Assembly (NCBI RefSeq): GCF_002080415.1
Contig: NZ_CP020474.1
Coordinates: 992,001-1,056,000, forward strand
Length of the DNA: 64,000 nt
Reading direction: 5' to 3'
Origin: Roseovarius mucosus
Lineage (GTDB): Bacteria; Pseudomonadota; Alphaproteobacteria; Rhodobacterales; Rhodobacteraceae
The notes beneath the pieces were generated by a model, which was given only the letters and a program-made list of their open reading frames with translations, was not told the DNA's origin and ran no database searches. The stretch's first letter is position 1. Every line of letters begins with the position of its first letter. Below are positions 9,946 to 20,202 of the stretch, one piece after another. Made by a program: the position numbers and the translations under genes.

Positions 9946-12072
9946 CTATGCCGCTTTGACCCCGCGCCGCGCCGCATGCAACAGCGGCTCTGTATAGCCC
10001 GAGGGCTGCTTGGCCCCTTCAAAGATCAGGTCCCGCGCCGCCTTGAACGCCGCCCCATCGAAATCGGGGGCCATCGGGCGATAGGCCGGGTCCTGCGCGT
10101 TCTGCGCATCTACCTTGGGTGCCATACGCCGCAACGAGGCGTCAATCTCTTCCGCCGTGCATATCCCGTGGATCAGCCAATTGGCCAGATATTGCGACGA
10201 AATCCGCAAAGTCGCACGATCCTCCATCAGCGCCACATCGTTGATGTCCGGCACCTTGGAACAGCCGATCCCCTGATCGACCCATCGCACGACATAGCCC
10301 AGAATCGACTGACAGGAATTGTCCAGCTCGCGCCGCACTTCTTCGCCCGATAGGTTGCGCCCCACCATCAGCGGCGGTGTCAGCAGATCAGCCCGTGCCG
10401 CGCGATCCCGGCCCTTGAGCGCCGCTTGCAGCCCGGCCACATCCACCTGATGGTAATGCGTGGCATGCAGCGTCGCCGCCGTGGGCGACGGCACCCAGGC
10501 CGTATTCGCCCCAGCCTTGGGATGCCCGATCTTGACCTCCAGCATATCGGCCATCGCATCGGGCTTGGCCCACATGCCCTTGCCGATCTGTCCGCGCCCG
10601 GTCATGCCGGCTGCAAGGCCCGCATCGACATTCCCGGCCTCATAGGCCGCAAGCCAGATGGCCTTTTGCATCTCGCCCTTGGGAATGACCGGCCCCGCCT
10701 GCATCGAGGTGTGAATCTCGTCGCCGGTCCGATCAAGGAACCCGGTGTTGATGAACACACAGCGATCCTTGACCGCCTTGATACAGGCCATAAGGTTCGC
10801 CGAGGTCCGCCGCTCCTCATCCATCACGCCCAGCTTGACGGTATTTTGCGGCAGGCCCAGCACCTCTTCGACCCGCCCATAAAGCGTATCGACAAAGGCG
10901 CATTCCTCCGGCCCATGCAGCTTGGGGATCACCACATAGACCGATCCCGCCCGCGAATTGCCCTCTGCACCGCGCGCCAGATCATGCATCGCCGCCGCAA
11001 CCGTCACGGCGGCATCCAGCATCACCTCAGGCGTCTCCTTGCCATCGAGCAGCACCGCATCAGTGGTCATCAAAAGCCCGACATTGCGCACCAGCATCAG
11101 CGCACGTCCGGGATGCACCACCTCGTTCCCCTGCGGATCAAGATAGGTCACATCCGGGTTCAGCGCCCGGGTGAGCAGACGCCCGCCCTTCTCGAACCGC
11201 TCTTGCAGGTCGCCACGCATCAGACCCAGCCAATTGCCATAGACCACGCATTTATCGTCAGCATCCACCGCCGCGACCGAATCCTCGCAATCCTGTATAG
11301 CGGTCAGCGCGCTTTCGATCCGCACATCCGAAATTCCCGCCGGATCATCGCGGCCAATGGCCGACGCCCGGTCAATCACGATCTCGATCATCAGCCCATT
11401 GACCCGCAGCATCACGTTGCCGCCCGCCGTAGTGCCTGCAAACTGTCCCGCATCAGCCAACCCCGTGACGTGCCCGCCTACGGTAACACGCAACGCGCCG
11501 TCCACCTCGAACGCCGCGACATCCGCCCAAGACCCGGCGGCCAAGGGGGCCACCTTGTCCAGATGCGCCCGCGCCCAGGCAATCACTTGGCGGCCCCGCG
11601 CAGCATCATAGCCCGGCCCCTCTGCCCGGCCCGCAATCGCATCCGTGCCATAAAGCGCATCATAAAGACTGCCCCAGCGCGCATTGGCGGCATTGAGCGC
11701 AAACCGCGCATTCATCACCGGCACCACCAATTGCGGCCCCGCAACCTGTGCAATCTCGGCATCCACATTCTGCGTGCCCAGCTCAAACGCCTCAGGTTCC
11801 GGCACCAGATAGCCGATCTCGGTCAGAAATTCGCGATACGCGTCACCATCAAACTGCTGCCCGCGCCGCGCGCGGTGCCAGCCGTCAATCTGCACCTGCA
11901 ACTCCCGCCGCTTGGCCAAAAGGGCCGCGTTCTTGGGCGCAAGATCCCTCAACAAAGCGGCATAGCCGGACCAGAACTGATCGGCACTCAGCCCAAGCAG
12001 CACCTCATCTTCGATCAAACGGGCCAGCGGTGCGGCCACGCTCAGGCCGTGACGGTCAACATAGGTGGTCAT
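9946..12072 (-). CDS. glcB: Malate synthase G
   Basis: Condenses glyoxylate and acetyl-CoA to malate. The 708-residue length is that of isoform G. Diagnostic segments are [30 protein letters not shown], the [11 protein letters not shown] stretch holding the catalytic Arg, and [20 protein letters not shown] near the C-terminus. I begin at ATG 12072, preceded by GGAGCGATACC; a longer in-frame reading would run across the divergent promoter. It is followed by glcG and divergent from an IclR regulator, which probably controls it through the palindrome at 12155-12171. It would consume glyoxylate from glycolate or from oxalate reduction. Confidence 0.95.
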   Translation of the reverse strand: MTTYVDRHGLSVAAPLARLIEDEVLLGLSADQFWSGYAALLRDLAPKNAALLAKRRELQVQIDGWHRARRGQQFDGDAYREFLTEIGYLVPEPEAFELGTQNVDAEIAQVAGPQLVVPVMNARFALNAANARWGSLYDALYGTDAIAGRAEGPGYDAARGRQVIAWARAHLDKVAPLAAGSWADVAAFEVDGALRVTVGGHVTGLADAGQFAGTTAGGNVMLRVNGLMIEIVIDRASAIGRDDPAGISDVRIESALTAIQDCEDSVAAVDADDKCVVYGNWLGLMRGDLQERFEKGGRLLTRALNPDVTYLDPQGNEVVHPGRALMLVRNVGLLMTTDAVLLDGKETPEVMLDAAVTVAAAMHDLARGAEGNSRAGSVYVVIPKLHGPEECAFVDTLYGRVEEVLGLPQNTVKLGVMDEERRTSANLMACIKAVKDRCVFINTGFLDRTGDEIHTSMQAGPVIPKGEMQKAIWLAAYEAGNVDAGLAAGMTGRGQIGKGMWAKPDAMADMLEVKIGHPKAGANTAWVPSPTAATLHATHYHQVDVAGLQAALKGRDRAARADLLTPPLMVGRNLSGEEVRRELDNSCQSILGYVVRWVDQGIGCSKVPDINDVALMEDRATLRISSQYLANWLIHGICTAEEIDASLRRMAPKVDAQNAQDPAYRPMAPDFDGAAFKAARDLIFEGAKQPSGYTEPLLHAARRGVKAA

Positions 12073-12154
12073 GGTATCGCTCCAGTATTTCAGGAAATCA
12101 TCGGGTTTTGCAGCTACTTCAGTGCTGCGGGACTTGTAAGAACGGGAAAAATGT

Positions 12155-12171
12155 TTTCCATTGTATGGAAA
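12155..12171. promoter_or_regulatory. Palindrome in glcB-iclR intergenic region
   Basis: TTTCCAT-TGT-ATGGAAA is a perfect 7-3-7 inverted repeat in the 111-bp gap between divergent glcB and the IclR gene. IclR-family regulators generally bind palindromes of this size beside their own gene, so this is the best candidate operator for both genes. Binding is inferred. Confidence 0.6.
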
Positions 12172-12183
12172 GGTATACCGAAC

Positions 12184-12963
12184 ATGACCGATCCCCAATC
12201 CCAAGGCGTCCAGTCTGTCGCCCGCGCCCTGCGCCTGCTGCACCTGCTCAGCCAGCAGGACGAAGGCGCGCGCGTCTCGGATTTGGCCCGGCTGGCCGGT
12301 CTTGCGGTCTCGACCACGCACCGCCTGCTGACCACGCTCGAATTGCAGCACTTCGCACAATTCGATTCAGAGCGCGCGCTGTGGCATGTCGGACGGGGCG
12401 CGTTTTCCGTTGGCACCGCCTTTGCCCGGCGGCATAATTTCGTCACCCCGGCCCTGCCGCTCTTGCGCCACCTGCGCGATGCCACGCGCGAAACCGCCAA
12501 TCTCGGCATTCTCGATCAGGACGAGCTTGTGACCCTCTCACAGGTCGAAAGCCGCGAAATCATGCGCGCCATCTCGCCCCCCGGCGGGCGCGTGCCCGCC
12601 TTTTGCTCTGGCATGGGCAAGGCGATTCTCGCCACATGGCCCGATGCCGATATCGCCGAGTTCGTGGCCCGCACCGGGTTTCACCCGATGACCAAACGCT
12701 CACACCGCAGCCTGACCACAGCCATGGTCGATATCAAACGCATCCGCGCCCAAGGCTTTGCACTTGATGACGAGGAACATGTGACGGGCTTACGCTGCTT
12801 GGCCGCCGTGGTCTGGTCGCCACAGGCCGAAGCGGTCTGCGCCATCTCGGTCTCGGGTCTGGCCGCACGTCTGCCCGATGCCCGGCTCGACACCGTCGGG
12901 CGTCAAGTCGCCGAGGCCGCAGCCGAACTCACCCAGCGCATTGGCGGGCAAAAACCGGACTGA
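12184..12963 (+). CDS. IclR-family transcriptional regulator
   Basis: DNA-binding regulator with an N-terminal winged helix-turn-helix (about residues 9-62, [17 protein letters not shown] ... [22 protein letters not shown]) and a C-terminal IclR effector domain ([60 protein letters not shown]). 259 residues. It is divergent from glcB, so I infer that it senses glyoxylate or a related small acid and controls glcB-glcG and itself. The next gene, xseA, is convergent with only five bases between. Confidence 0.9.
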   Translation: MTDPQSQGVQSVARALRLLHLLSQQDEGARVSDLARLAGLAVSTTHRLLTTLELQHFAQFDSERALWHVGRGAFSVGTAFARRHNFVTPALPLLRHLRDATRETANLGILDQDELVTLSQVESREIMRAISPPGGRVPAFCSGMGKAILATWPDADIAEFVARTGFHPMTKRSHRSLTTAMVDIKRIRAQGFALDDEEHVTGLRCLAAVVWSPQAEAVCAISVSGLAARLPDARLDTVGRQVAEAAAELTQRIGGQKPD

Positions 12964-12968
12964 CCCTG

Positions 12969-14456
12969 TCAGAACAGGCTGCCTTGCCCCGCAGGCGGGG
13001 TCTTGGGCTTGGGCTTGGGCGCAGCGGCGGACGACCCCGACACATCAAGTACGCCATCGGCAAATTCAATCTGCAGCGCCGCCGCCCCTGCTGCCGCCGC
13101 CCGTGTCGTCATCACGGCCCCGTCGCCGCGCACCACCGCGTAGCCACGGCTCAGCGTGGCCTTGTAGCCCAGCGTCTCGCGCAACCGCTCCAGCGCCGCC
13201 AGCCGATCCTGCCAGCCCCGCACCTGCCGCCCCGCCACATCCGACAACCGCGCCGAGACCTGATCCAAATCGCGCCGCTTCTGCGCAATATCGCGGTTGA
13301 GCGCATGCACATTCAGCCGCGCCGCCGTCGCCTGCAACCGTCGCCGATCCCCTTCAACCGCCCGCCGCAACAGCGCCGGGCGCAACGCCCCCGCCGTCTC
13401 TGACAGATGCACCCGCCGCACCTGCACCGACCGGATCAGCGCCGCAGGCAGGCGCTCGCCCAAGGCGTCCAGCCGCTGCCGCGGCCCATCCAGCAACACC
13501 TCGGCCCGTGGCAAGGCCCGCGCCAGATCGCGCAACCGCTGACCGCGCAAACGCACCCCTTGGCTCAGCGCATGGCTCAGCCGTGCGCCCTGCCCCTCGA
13601 CCCAAGCGAGAAGGTCCATCCGCACCGGCACCGCCAGTTCCGCCGCCGCCGTCGGCGTCGGCGCGCGCTTGTCCGAGGCGAAATCAATCAGCGTGGTGTC
13701 CGTCTCATGGCCCACGGCAGAGATCAGCGGAATCGCACTTTCCGCCGCCGCGCGCACCACGATTTCCTCGTTGAACCCCCACAGATCCTCGACCGATCCA
13801 CCACCGCGCGCCACGATAATCAAATCAGGGCGCGGCAGCGCGCCCCCCGGCGTCATCGCATTGAACCCCCGGATCGCTCGCGCCACCTCCGGCGCACATT
13901 TGTCACCCTGCACGGCGACGGGCCAAATCAGCACCTTGCGCGGAAACCGGTCGCGCAGCCGGTGCAAAATATCGCGGATCACCGCGCCCGAGGGCGATGT
14001 GACAACCCCGATGATCTCCGGCAGATAGGGCAGCGCCTGCTTGCGCTCGGGTGCGAACAGCCCTTCCGCCGCCAGCGCCGCCTTGCGTTTTTCCAACATC
14101 GCCATCAGCGCGCCCATGCCCGCTGGCTTCATATCCTCGATGATGATCTGATAGCGTGATTGACCGGGAAAGGTGGTCAAACGGCCCGTGGCCACCACCT
14201 CCATCCCCTCTTCGGGCTGCACGGCCAATCGCGCGGCAACCCCCTTCCAGATGATCCCAGCCAACACCGCCGAGTCGTCCTTGAGGTCCAGATAGATATG
14301 CCCCGACCGTGGCCGCGAAATACGGCCCAATTCGCCGCGCACCCGCACATGCGAAAACTCGCCCTCGATCATCCGTTTGATCGCCCCCGACAGATCCGAG
14401 ACGGAAAACTCCGGGGCATTACCGCCCTCTTGGGGATCGTCGATCAGATCGGACAT
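12969..14456 (-). CDS. xseA: Exodeoxyribonuclease VII large subunit
   Basis: Large subunit of the nuclease that degrades single-stranded DNA to oligonucleotides. An N-terminal OB-fold ([41 protein letters not shown]) is followed by the catalytic domain with [36 protein letters not shown] and [17 protein letters not shown], then an Arg/Ala-rich coiled coil and GYAVVRG. 495 residues. The start at 14456 has AGGAGGGGCGCGCGC upstream. It is divergent from purD across 81 bp. The C-terminal Pro/Lys-rich tail is low complexity. Confidence 0.95.
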   Translation of the reverse strand: MSDLIDDPQEGGNAPEFSVSDLSGAIKRMIEGEFSHVRVRGELGRISRPRSGHIYLDLKDDSAVLAGIIWKGVAARLAVQPEEGMEVVATGRLTTFPGQSRYQIIIEDMKPAGMGALMAMLEKRKAALAAEGLFAPERKQALPYLPEIIGVVTSPSGAVIRDILHRLRDRFPRKVLIWPVAVQGDKCAPEVARAIRGFNAMTPGGALPRPDLIIVARGGGSVEDLWGFNEEIVVRAAAESAIPLISAVGHETDTTLIDFASDKRAPTPTAAAELAVPVRMDLLAWVEGQGARLSHALSQGVRLRGQRLRDLARALPRAEVLLDGPRQRLDALGERLPAALIRSVQVRRVHLSETAGALRPALLRRAVEGDRRRLQATAARLNVHALNRDIAQKRRDLDQVSARLSDVAGRQVRGWQDRLAALERLRETLGYKATLSRGYAVVRGDGAVMTTRAAAAGAAALQIEFADGVLDVSGSSAAAPKPKPKTPPAGQGSLF

Positions 14457-14537
14457 GCGCGCGCCCCTCCTGCCTTGTGTCTGCCTGCCCACCACCTTAG
14501 AACGCAGGCCAACCAAGGCCAAGCAGGAGTTGCCGCC

Positions 14538-15800
14538 ATGAATATTCTCATCCTCGGATCGGGCGGGCGGGAACATGCGCTTGGCTGGGCCGTGCTGCAA
14601 AATCCCAAATGCGACCGGCTGATCGTGGCCCCGGGCAACGCGGGCATCGCCGAAATCGCCGAATGTGCCGCACTCGATATCCTCGACGGCGGCGCGATTG
14701 CGGGCTTCTGCGAGGCCGAGGCCATTGATTTCGTCATCATCGGCCCCGAGGCCCCGCTTGCCGCCGGTGTCGCCGACCGCCTGCGCGAGGCGGGATTGCT
14801 GGTCTTTGGCCCCTCCGCCGCCGCCGCCCGGCTTGAGGCGTCCAAGAGCTTTACCAAAGCCATCTGCGACGCGGCAAACGCCCCCACCGCCGCCTATGCC
14901 CATTTCACCGACCTTGCCGCCGCCCGCGCCTATGTCACGGCGCAAGGCGCCCCCATCGTGGTCAAGGCCGACGGTCTGGCCGCGGGCAAAGGCGTCATCG
15001 TGGCCATGACCGAGGATGAGGCCCTCGCCGCGCTGGAGGATATGTTCGGCGGCGAATTCGGCGCTGCCGGGGCCGAAGTGGTGATCGAGGAATTCATGGA
15101 CGGCGAAGAGGCCAGCTTTTTCGTCCTTTGCGACGGCGAGACAGCGCTCCCCATCGGCACCGCCCAAGACCACAAACGCGTGGGCGAGGGCGACACCGGC
15201 CCCAACACCGGCGGCATGGGGGCCTATTCCCCTGCGCCCGTGATGACCGACGCCGTGACCCAACAGGCGCTCGATCAGATCGTCCGCCCCACCTTGGCCG
15301 AAATGGCACGGCGCGGCACGCCCTACCAAGGCGTGCTCTTTGTCGGGCTGATGATCAAGGACGGCACACCGCGCCTTGTCGAATACAACTGCCGCTTTGG
15401 CGATCCCGAATGTCAGGTGCTGATGATGCGCTTGGGCGCGCAGGCGCTCGACCTGCTGCTCGCCACCGCCGAAGGACGACTGGGCGATATTTCGGTCAAC
15501 TGGGCCGAAGATCACGCCCTGACGGTCGTTCTGGCCGCCCGCGGCTATCCCGGCACCTATGAAAAAGGCAGCGTCATCAAAGGGCTAGAGACCTGCCCCG
15601 AGGACAGCTTTCACATGGTCTTTCATGCAGGCACCACCCGCGCAGAGGGGCAAATCACCGCCACAGGCGGCCGCGTTCTGGCCGCCACAGCCCGTGGCAC
15701 CACCCTGCAAGAGGCGGCAGAGCGCGCCTATGCCATGGTGGACCAGATCGACTGGCCCGAAGGGTTTTGCCGCCGCGACATTGGCTGGCGCGCGCTCTGA
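14538..15800 (+). CDS. purD: Phosphoribosylamine-glycine ligase (GARS)
   Basis: Second step of purine synthesis: ATP-dependent joining of glycine to phosphoribosylamine. Motifs: [17 protein letters not shown] at the N-terminus, [18 protein letters not shown], the ATP-grasp loop [31 protein letters not shown], and [15 protein letters not shown]. 420 residues, full length. The start follows an AGCAGGAGTTGCCGCC ribosome site. It stands alone between xseA and a hairpin repeat. Confidence 0.97.
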   Translation: MNILILGSGGREHALGWAVLQNPKCDRLIVAPGNAGIAEIAECAALDILDGGAIAGFCEAEAIDFVIIGPEAPLAAGVADRLREAGLLVFGPSAAAARLEASKSFTKAICDAANAPTAAYAHFTDLAAARAYVTAQGAPIVVKADGLAAGKGVIVAMTEDEALAALEDMFGGEFGAAGAEVVIEEFMDGEEASFFVLCDGETALPIGTAQDHKRVGEGDTGPNTGGMGAYSPAPVMTDAVTQQALDQIVRPTLAEMARRGTPYQGVLFVGLMIKDGTPRLVEYNCRFGDPECQVLMMRLGAQALDLLLATAEGRLGDISVNWAEDHALTVVLAARGYPGTYEKGSVIKGLETCPEDSFHMVFHAGTTRAEGQITATGGRVLAATARGTTLQEAAERAYAMVDQIDWPEGFCRRDIGWRAL

Positions 15801-15812
15801 ACTGCACCCTGC

Positions 15813-15858
15813 GTGGGGGCCAGCCCCCACACCCCCGAGGTATTTTTGGCCAGATGAA
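15813..15858 (+). repeat. Intergenic GC-rich hairpin element, copy 2
   Basis: GTGGGGG-CCAG-CCCCCAC (15813-15830) followed by ACCCCCGAGGTATTTTT. It matches copy 1 at 6157-6190 in the shared pattern GGGGGCCAGCCCCC, ACCCCCG and GTATTT. Here it sits between convergent purD and the FG-GAP-like gene, so it may act as a terminator; the T-run follows the second C-rich block. Confidence 0.6.
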
Positions 15859-15860
15859 CC

Positions 15861-16607
15861 TCAGCCACAGGCCAGCACCTGTGCGAACCCCTTTGGGGTG
15901 GCCATGATCCCCAAGGGCCGCGCCGTCAGGTCAGCGCCGTCAAACGCCACCGCCACAACCTCGCGAAATCCGGCATCCGCAACGATGATCTCAGGCCCTA
16001 GACCACAGTCGCGCAACCCGCCCCAGATCACCTCATCCCCGATCCGGTGATTGGTCACGCCCTTGAGGCTCGCAACCTGCGTCAAGCCCCCCGGTGCCCA
16101 ACTCCAGACGCGCAGGGTCTTGCCCAGATGCGGCGTCTCGACATAGGCGATATCGGTGATCCCGTCGCCATTCAGATCGGCAATCGCAGCAGGGGCCAGC
16201 CAGCGAAACCGTGTCCCGATGTGGGGCGTGGCGGCGGATTTCACCAAGTGCCCGCGCCGCAGACTGTAAATCGCCAGCTGCGCGCCCTGCGTGGGGCTGG
16301 ATTCCACAACCACCACATCAATCTGCCCATCGCCATCGGCATCCACCAGACGCGGGGCGATATCCTCGAACACATGGCTGGGTTCCGGCCCCCGCCGCAG
16401 GTCATACCGGATTTCCATTCCAGAGGCATCGCGCACCGCCAAGACACGGCGCTCGTGTATCTGCCCCATGATCCGATGCGGATAGCTGTCATCAGGGGCT
16501 TCAAAGCGCGCAGCGGCGATGCTGCCACCGCCGCTCGTCACCCAAGGTTCGGCCAGAACTGGCCCCGCAAGCAGCAGCGCCCCGAAGACCGCCGCCGCGC
16601 CGCGCAT
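15861..16607 (-). CDS. Exported FG-GAP/VCBS-repeat-like protein
   Basis: Unrecognised exported protein of 248 residues. A signal peptide (MRGAAAVFGALLLAGPVLA) is followed by two calcium-loop repeats of the FG-GAP/VCBS type: LVDADGDGQIDVVVVES and IADLNGDGITDIAYVET, as in beta-propeller proteins. Periplasmic or secreted. The start ATG lies one base after the stop of the ferredoxin gene, so the two are probably co-transcribed. No function can be given beyond a likely calcium-binding beta-propeller fragment. Confidence 0.7.
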   Translation of the reverse strand: MRGAAAVFGALLLAGPVLAEPWVTSGGGSIAAARFEAPDDSYPHRIMGQIHERRVLAVRDASGMEIRYDLRRGPEPSHVFEDIAPRLVDADGDGQIDVVVVESSPTQGAQLAIYSLRRGHLVKSAATPHIGTRFRWLAPAAIADLNGDGITDIAYVETPHLGKTLRVWSWAPGGLTQVASLKGVTNHRIGDEVIWGGLRDCGLGPEIIVADAGFREVVAVAFDGADLTARPLGIMATPKGFAQVLACG

Positions 16608-16608
16608 C

Positions 16609-16956
<348 letters not shown>

Positions 16957-17030
16957 CTATCGCCCATCTACCTAATCGCGCCACCGGCCCGAGACCAGCC
17001 CAATTTGCGCCACCTCGGCAAAAGATTACA

Positions 17031-18062
17031 CTACGTCTTGCCGCGCCGCGCCGCCCGCCAGCGCCCGATAAGCGAGCTATCGGGCTTGGCCTCGGGCGCA
17101 GATCCAAGCATCTCTTGCGACACACGCTCTGCCAGGATCGCAACCGCCCGCTCCGAAAGCGGCACCCACGCCCCCACCGGCTCTGGCGGCTCAAAGGGCA
17201 CCTGCCCGGCAAGAAACTCTTGCGCGAGCGCCGCATTGGACGCCGCGCAGCGCTCCAAAAGGTCGCGCCGCGCCTCAGGGCTCAGGATCTCTTGCGCCGC
17301 GCCGGTCTGCGCCCGCTCTGGCACCTGCGCCATGAACTGCGCCAAGAGCGGCGCAATCTCTGGCCCGCTCAGCCCCCGCGCAAGGAGGGCGGCCTTGATG
17401 TGCCGCGCAGCCTCGATCATCGCCGCAGGCGGGCTCACATTCTGCGGCGCTAGTCCCAATGCCCCCTCGGGCGGGGCCACGCCGATGATCTCCAAAAACC
17501 GCCGCACGGCAAAATCCTGTGGCTGCGACGGGTTGAGCGGCACAACGGTCATCGCCTCGCGCCCCACTTGTGCCGCCCATGCCCCCAAAAGCCGATGATA
17601 GTCCAGCGTCCCCCGCGACAGCCGCCGCTCCAGCAGGTGCTCAAAGCTGCCAGCCCAGTCGCTCCGCCCCTTCACATGCTGCTTGAAATCGCTCTCGATC
17701 CACAGATCCTGCCGCTTGAGATAGACCACCACGCGCAGCTCATAGCCCAGCCGCTGCACCGCATCGCGCAACGGCACGAACCTGTCTTGACGCCAAAGGT
17801 CAAACAAAACCTCGCTGCTCAGCACCACATCGCGCCCCGAGCGCAGGAAATAACCCAGATGCGCCGCCATCCGCGCGCTATCCTGTGCCACACCAAAGGC
17901 CGCCAGTTGCGCCGCATTGCCCTGATTGCGCGTGCGGTCCTCGGGATGATGCTCATAGACCTGCCCCTGCGCCGCCAGCCACGCGGCACCCTCCGCCAGA
18001 AAGCTCTGGACCGTGGTCGTCGCACATTTCGGCATGCCGATATGAAAGGTGACAATGGGCAT
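17031..18062 (-). CDS. Sulfotransferase-like protein
   Basis: 343 residues. The N-terminal HIGMPKCATTTVQSFL (residues 7-22) resembles the 5'-phosphosulfate-binding loop of PAPS sulfotransferases (GxPKxGTT type), and VVLSSEVLFDLW and RVVVYLKRQDLWIES match the later 3'-phosphate-binding region. Such stand-alone cytoplasmic sulfotransferases in Roseobacter-type genomes often modify polysaccharides or small molecules, but the acceptor is unknown. It is monocistronic, flanked by the ferredoxin gene and a small secreted protein. Confidence 0.7.
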   Translation of the reverse strand: MPIVTFHIGMPKCATTTVQSFLAEGAAWLAAQGQVYEHHPEDRTRNQGNAAQLAAFGVAQDSARMAAHLGYFLRSGRDVVLSSEVLFDLWRQDRFVPLRDAVQRLGYELRVVVYLKRQDLWIESDFKQHVKGRSDWAGSFEHLLERRLSRGTLDYHRLLGAWAAQVGREAMTVVPLNPSQPQDFAVRRFLEIIGVAPPEGALGLAPQNVSPPAAMIEAARHIKAALLARGLSGPEIAPLLAQFMAQVPERAQTGAAQEILSPEARRDLLERCAASNAALAQEFLAGQVPFEPPEPVGAWVPLSERAVAILAERVSQEMLGSAPEAKPDSSLIGRWRAARRGKT

Positions 18063-18284
18063 GATCGCGCCTGTGATCCGTGTTCAAAGCGTGTCAGCCC
18101 ATAAAAGAGCGACATGCCCCTCTTATACCACGGGTTTGCGCGCGCAACACTGCGCACTCTTTGCAAAAATTTGGGAATAATCCTCGGCAAGCGCCGTTCT
18201 TTTGACATGGTCCTGACGCCAACGCGCCCCCGGCGGGCAGTGGAGTGAAGGCCGGAATGCAAAACTTGTAACGGAGTCCCGCCA

Positions 18285-18569
18285 ATGAAAACCATCCTCA
18301 CACTCGTCACCGCCCTCACGCTCGGCCTCACCGGCATCGCTCAGGCGGATGTGTCGAAAACGATCGGCCGCGCCAGCCAGATCAAGGTCGGCAAATCCAG
18401 CGTCATGCCCCCCGTCAGCCATCAGGGCCAATGGTGGACGCATCCCTCGGGCTGCGAATATTCGCGCACCGGGCGGCCCGGCGAAACCGTCTGGTATCTG
18501 ATCATCAACACCGCCCGGCCCGGTTGCCCGGCCTATATTTCGGTGACCGGTCGCGGCGATGTTTACTAA
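18285..18569 (+). CDS. Small secreted protein of unknown function
   Basis: 94 residues with a clear signal peptide (MKTILTLVTALTLGLTGIAQA, cleavage after residue 21). The mature part is short and carries two cysteines (GCEYSRTG, RPGCPAYI) that may form a disulfide, plus a Trp pair QWWTHPSG. RBS AACGGAGTCCCGCC precedes the ATG. The stop overlaps the convergent TPP-enzyme gene by four bases. I do not recognise a family. Confidence 0.65.
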   Translation: MKTILTLVTALTLGLTGIAQADVSKTIGRASQIKVGKSSVMPPVSHQGQWWTHPSGCEYSRTGRPGETVWYLIINTARPGCPAYISVTGRGDVY

Positions 18570-20176
18570 GCCTGCACCGACAGAACCGGCGTCATATGGA
18601 TCAACGTGGGGCGGTCCGCGCGCAGCGCCGCCTGCACCGCCTCTTGCAACGCCGCCACGTTTTGCGGGGCCTCGGCATGGGCGCCATAGGCCCGCGCCAG
18701 CGCGCAGAAATCGGGGTTATGCGCCTTGACCGCATTGGGCGCGATCTGCGCCCGCACCATGCTGTCCTCGATCTCTTTCAGCTTGGTATTGTCCCAGACC
18801 AGAATTGGCAGGGCCAGCCCCTGCTCTACCGCCGTGCCCAGTTCCTGCACCGTATACTGAAACCCGTAATCGCCCGCGATGGCGACGGTGGGTTTGCCCC
18901 GCCGCGCCATCGCGCCGCCAATCGCCGCAGGCAGCGCATAGCCGAGCGTACCAAAGCCTGTGGGATGATGCCAATGACCGGGCCGCGCCATCGGCCAGAC
19001 CTCTTTGGCGACATAGGCGAATTGCGTCATGTCGGAATAGATCATCGTGTCCTCGGGCAGCGCCGAGCGCAAGGCATCGCAGATGCTGGCAATCCCCGGC
19101 CGCTCGGCGTCGCTCTCAGCCCGCCAGCGCGCCCGCGCGGCAGTGATCTCTTCGGGCCGCCAACCGCCGCATGACGGCAAATCCTGCGCCAAGAGCCTCC
19201 GCGCCAACGCCCCGGCCTCTGCCAAAACCCGGCGATCACCGGCCACAGCACCACCCAGAACATCCGGGTCCATATCCACCCGGATCAGCGGCGCACGATG
19301 CCCCAACTCTGCCCGCCACAGATCGTTTTGCGACAACTCGCTGCCCACCACCAGCACCAGATCGGCCTCGCCGATCACCGTCGCGCTATCAGGCCGCGCC
19401 AGATAGGCCCCGAAATCAAGCGGGGCCGCAGCCCCCATGATCCCGCGCCCAGCATAGGTGGTAAAGGTTGCAGCCCCCAACCGCGTCGCAATCTCGCGCC
19501 AGGCCTCGGCACTCTGCGCAGCCCCGCCGCCCAAGATGATCAACGGCTTGCGCGCTGCCCGCAACGCCTCGGCCACCTCTGCCACCACCTCGGTGGCGAT
19601 CTCGGGCACATCCACCAATGGCAGGGCCGCAGGCGCCGCCTCGGCCATCCCTTCCAGCGTCGCAATCGGCACCTGAATATGCCGCGGCCGCCCGCGCCGC
19701 GTGGCAAATTCCACAAGCGCGCGGTCAATCAACCGATAGGCACTGGCCGCATCGCGCGCCTCAACGCTCCATTCTGTGACACAGCCCGCCGCCGCGCGCT
19801 GATCGCGCATCTGGTGCAACTGCCCCTGCTGCGCCGCTGTCTCATCCAGACAGGACGACAGCACCAGCACCGGCACACTGTCCGACCACGCCTGCCCGAG
19901 CGGCGTCAGGATATTGCACAGCCCCGGCCCGGTGATCACATAGGCCACCCCCGGCTGGCCCGTGGCCCGCGCATAGCCATCGGCCATGAACCCGGCCCCC
20001 TGCTCATGCCGCGCCAACACATGCGTGATCCCGGCCTCTTCGATCCCGCGATACATCTCTTGGTTATGCACCCCCGGAATGCCAAAAATCACCGCGACCC
20101 CGCGCGATTTCAGCATATGGCTGATCTGCGCCCCCAAAGGCGCTTGGGCGCGGAACTCGTCGGATTTCTCAGCCAT
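18566..20176 (-). CDS. Thiamine-diphosphate-dependent decarboxylase, AruI-like
   Basis: 536 residues of the acetolactate synthase/decarboxylase superfamily. The N-terminal Pyr domain has GIPGVHNQEMYRGIEEAGIT and HEQGAGFMADGYARATG with the catalytic Glu, a central DHAP-like domain follows (RKPLIILGGGAAQSA), and the C-terminal ThDP-binding GDYGFQYTVQELGTAVEQ leads to WDNTKLKEIEDS. The DNTKLKEI motif and the sole subunit resemble 5-guanidino-2-oxopentanoate decarboxylases (AruI) more than IlvB. No small ilvH subunit or aminotransferase is nearby. It starts just downstream of trkH. Substrate assignment is inferred. Confidence 0.68.
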   Translation of the reverse strand: MAEKSDEFRAQAPLGAQISHMLKSRGVAVIFGIPGVHNQEMYRGIEEAGITHVLARHEQGAGFMADGYARATGQPGVAYVITGPGLCNILTPLGQAWSDSVPVLVLSSCLDETAAQQGQLHQMRDQRAAAGCVTEWSVEARDAASAYRLIDRALVEFATRRGRPRHIQVPIATLEGMAEAAPAALPLVDVPEIATEVVAEVAEALRAARKPLIILGGGAAQSAEAWREIATRLGAATFTTYAGRGIMGAAAPLDFGAYLARPDSATVIGEADLVLVVGSELSQNDLWRAELGHRAPLIRVDMDPDVLGGAVAGDRRVLAEAGALARRLLAQDLPSCGGWRPEEITAARARWRAESDAERPGIASICDALRSALPEDTMIYSDMTQFAYVAKEVWPMARPGHWHHPTGFGTLGYALPAAIGGAMARRGKPTVAIAGDYGFQYTVQELGTAVEQGLALPILVWDNTKLKEIEDSMVRAQIAPNAVKAHNPDFCALARAYGAHAEAPQNVAALQEAVQAALRADRPTLIHMTPVLSVQA

Positions 20177-20202
20177 CTCAGGCTCCTTTTCAGATTAGGG
20201 TG

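Noticed and set aside
12172..12179. GGTATACC core just before the IclR gene, resembling the GntR box
   Set aside because: Only 8 bp match and the outer T and A are missing; one such 8-mer is expected by chance in a window this size. It also lies within the IclR gene's ribosome-binding region.
12965..12978. CCTGT-CAGA-ACAGG hairpin between the IclR gene and xseA
   Set aside because: Five-base arms overlapping the xseA stop with no T-run; not distinct enough for a terminator call.
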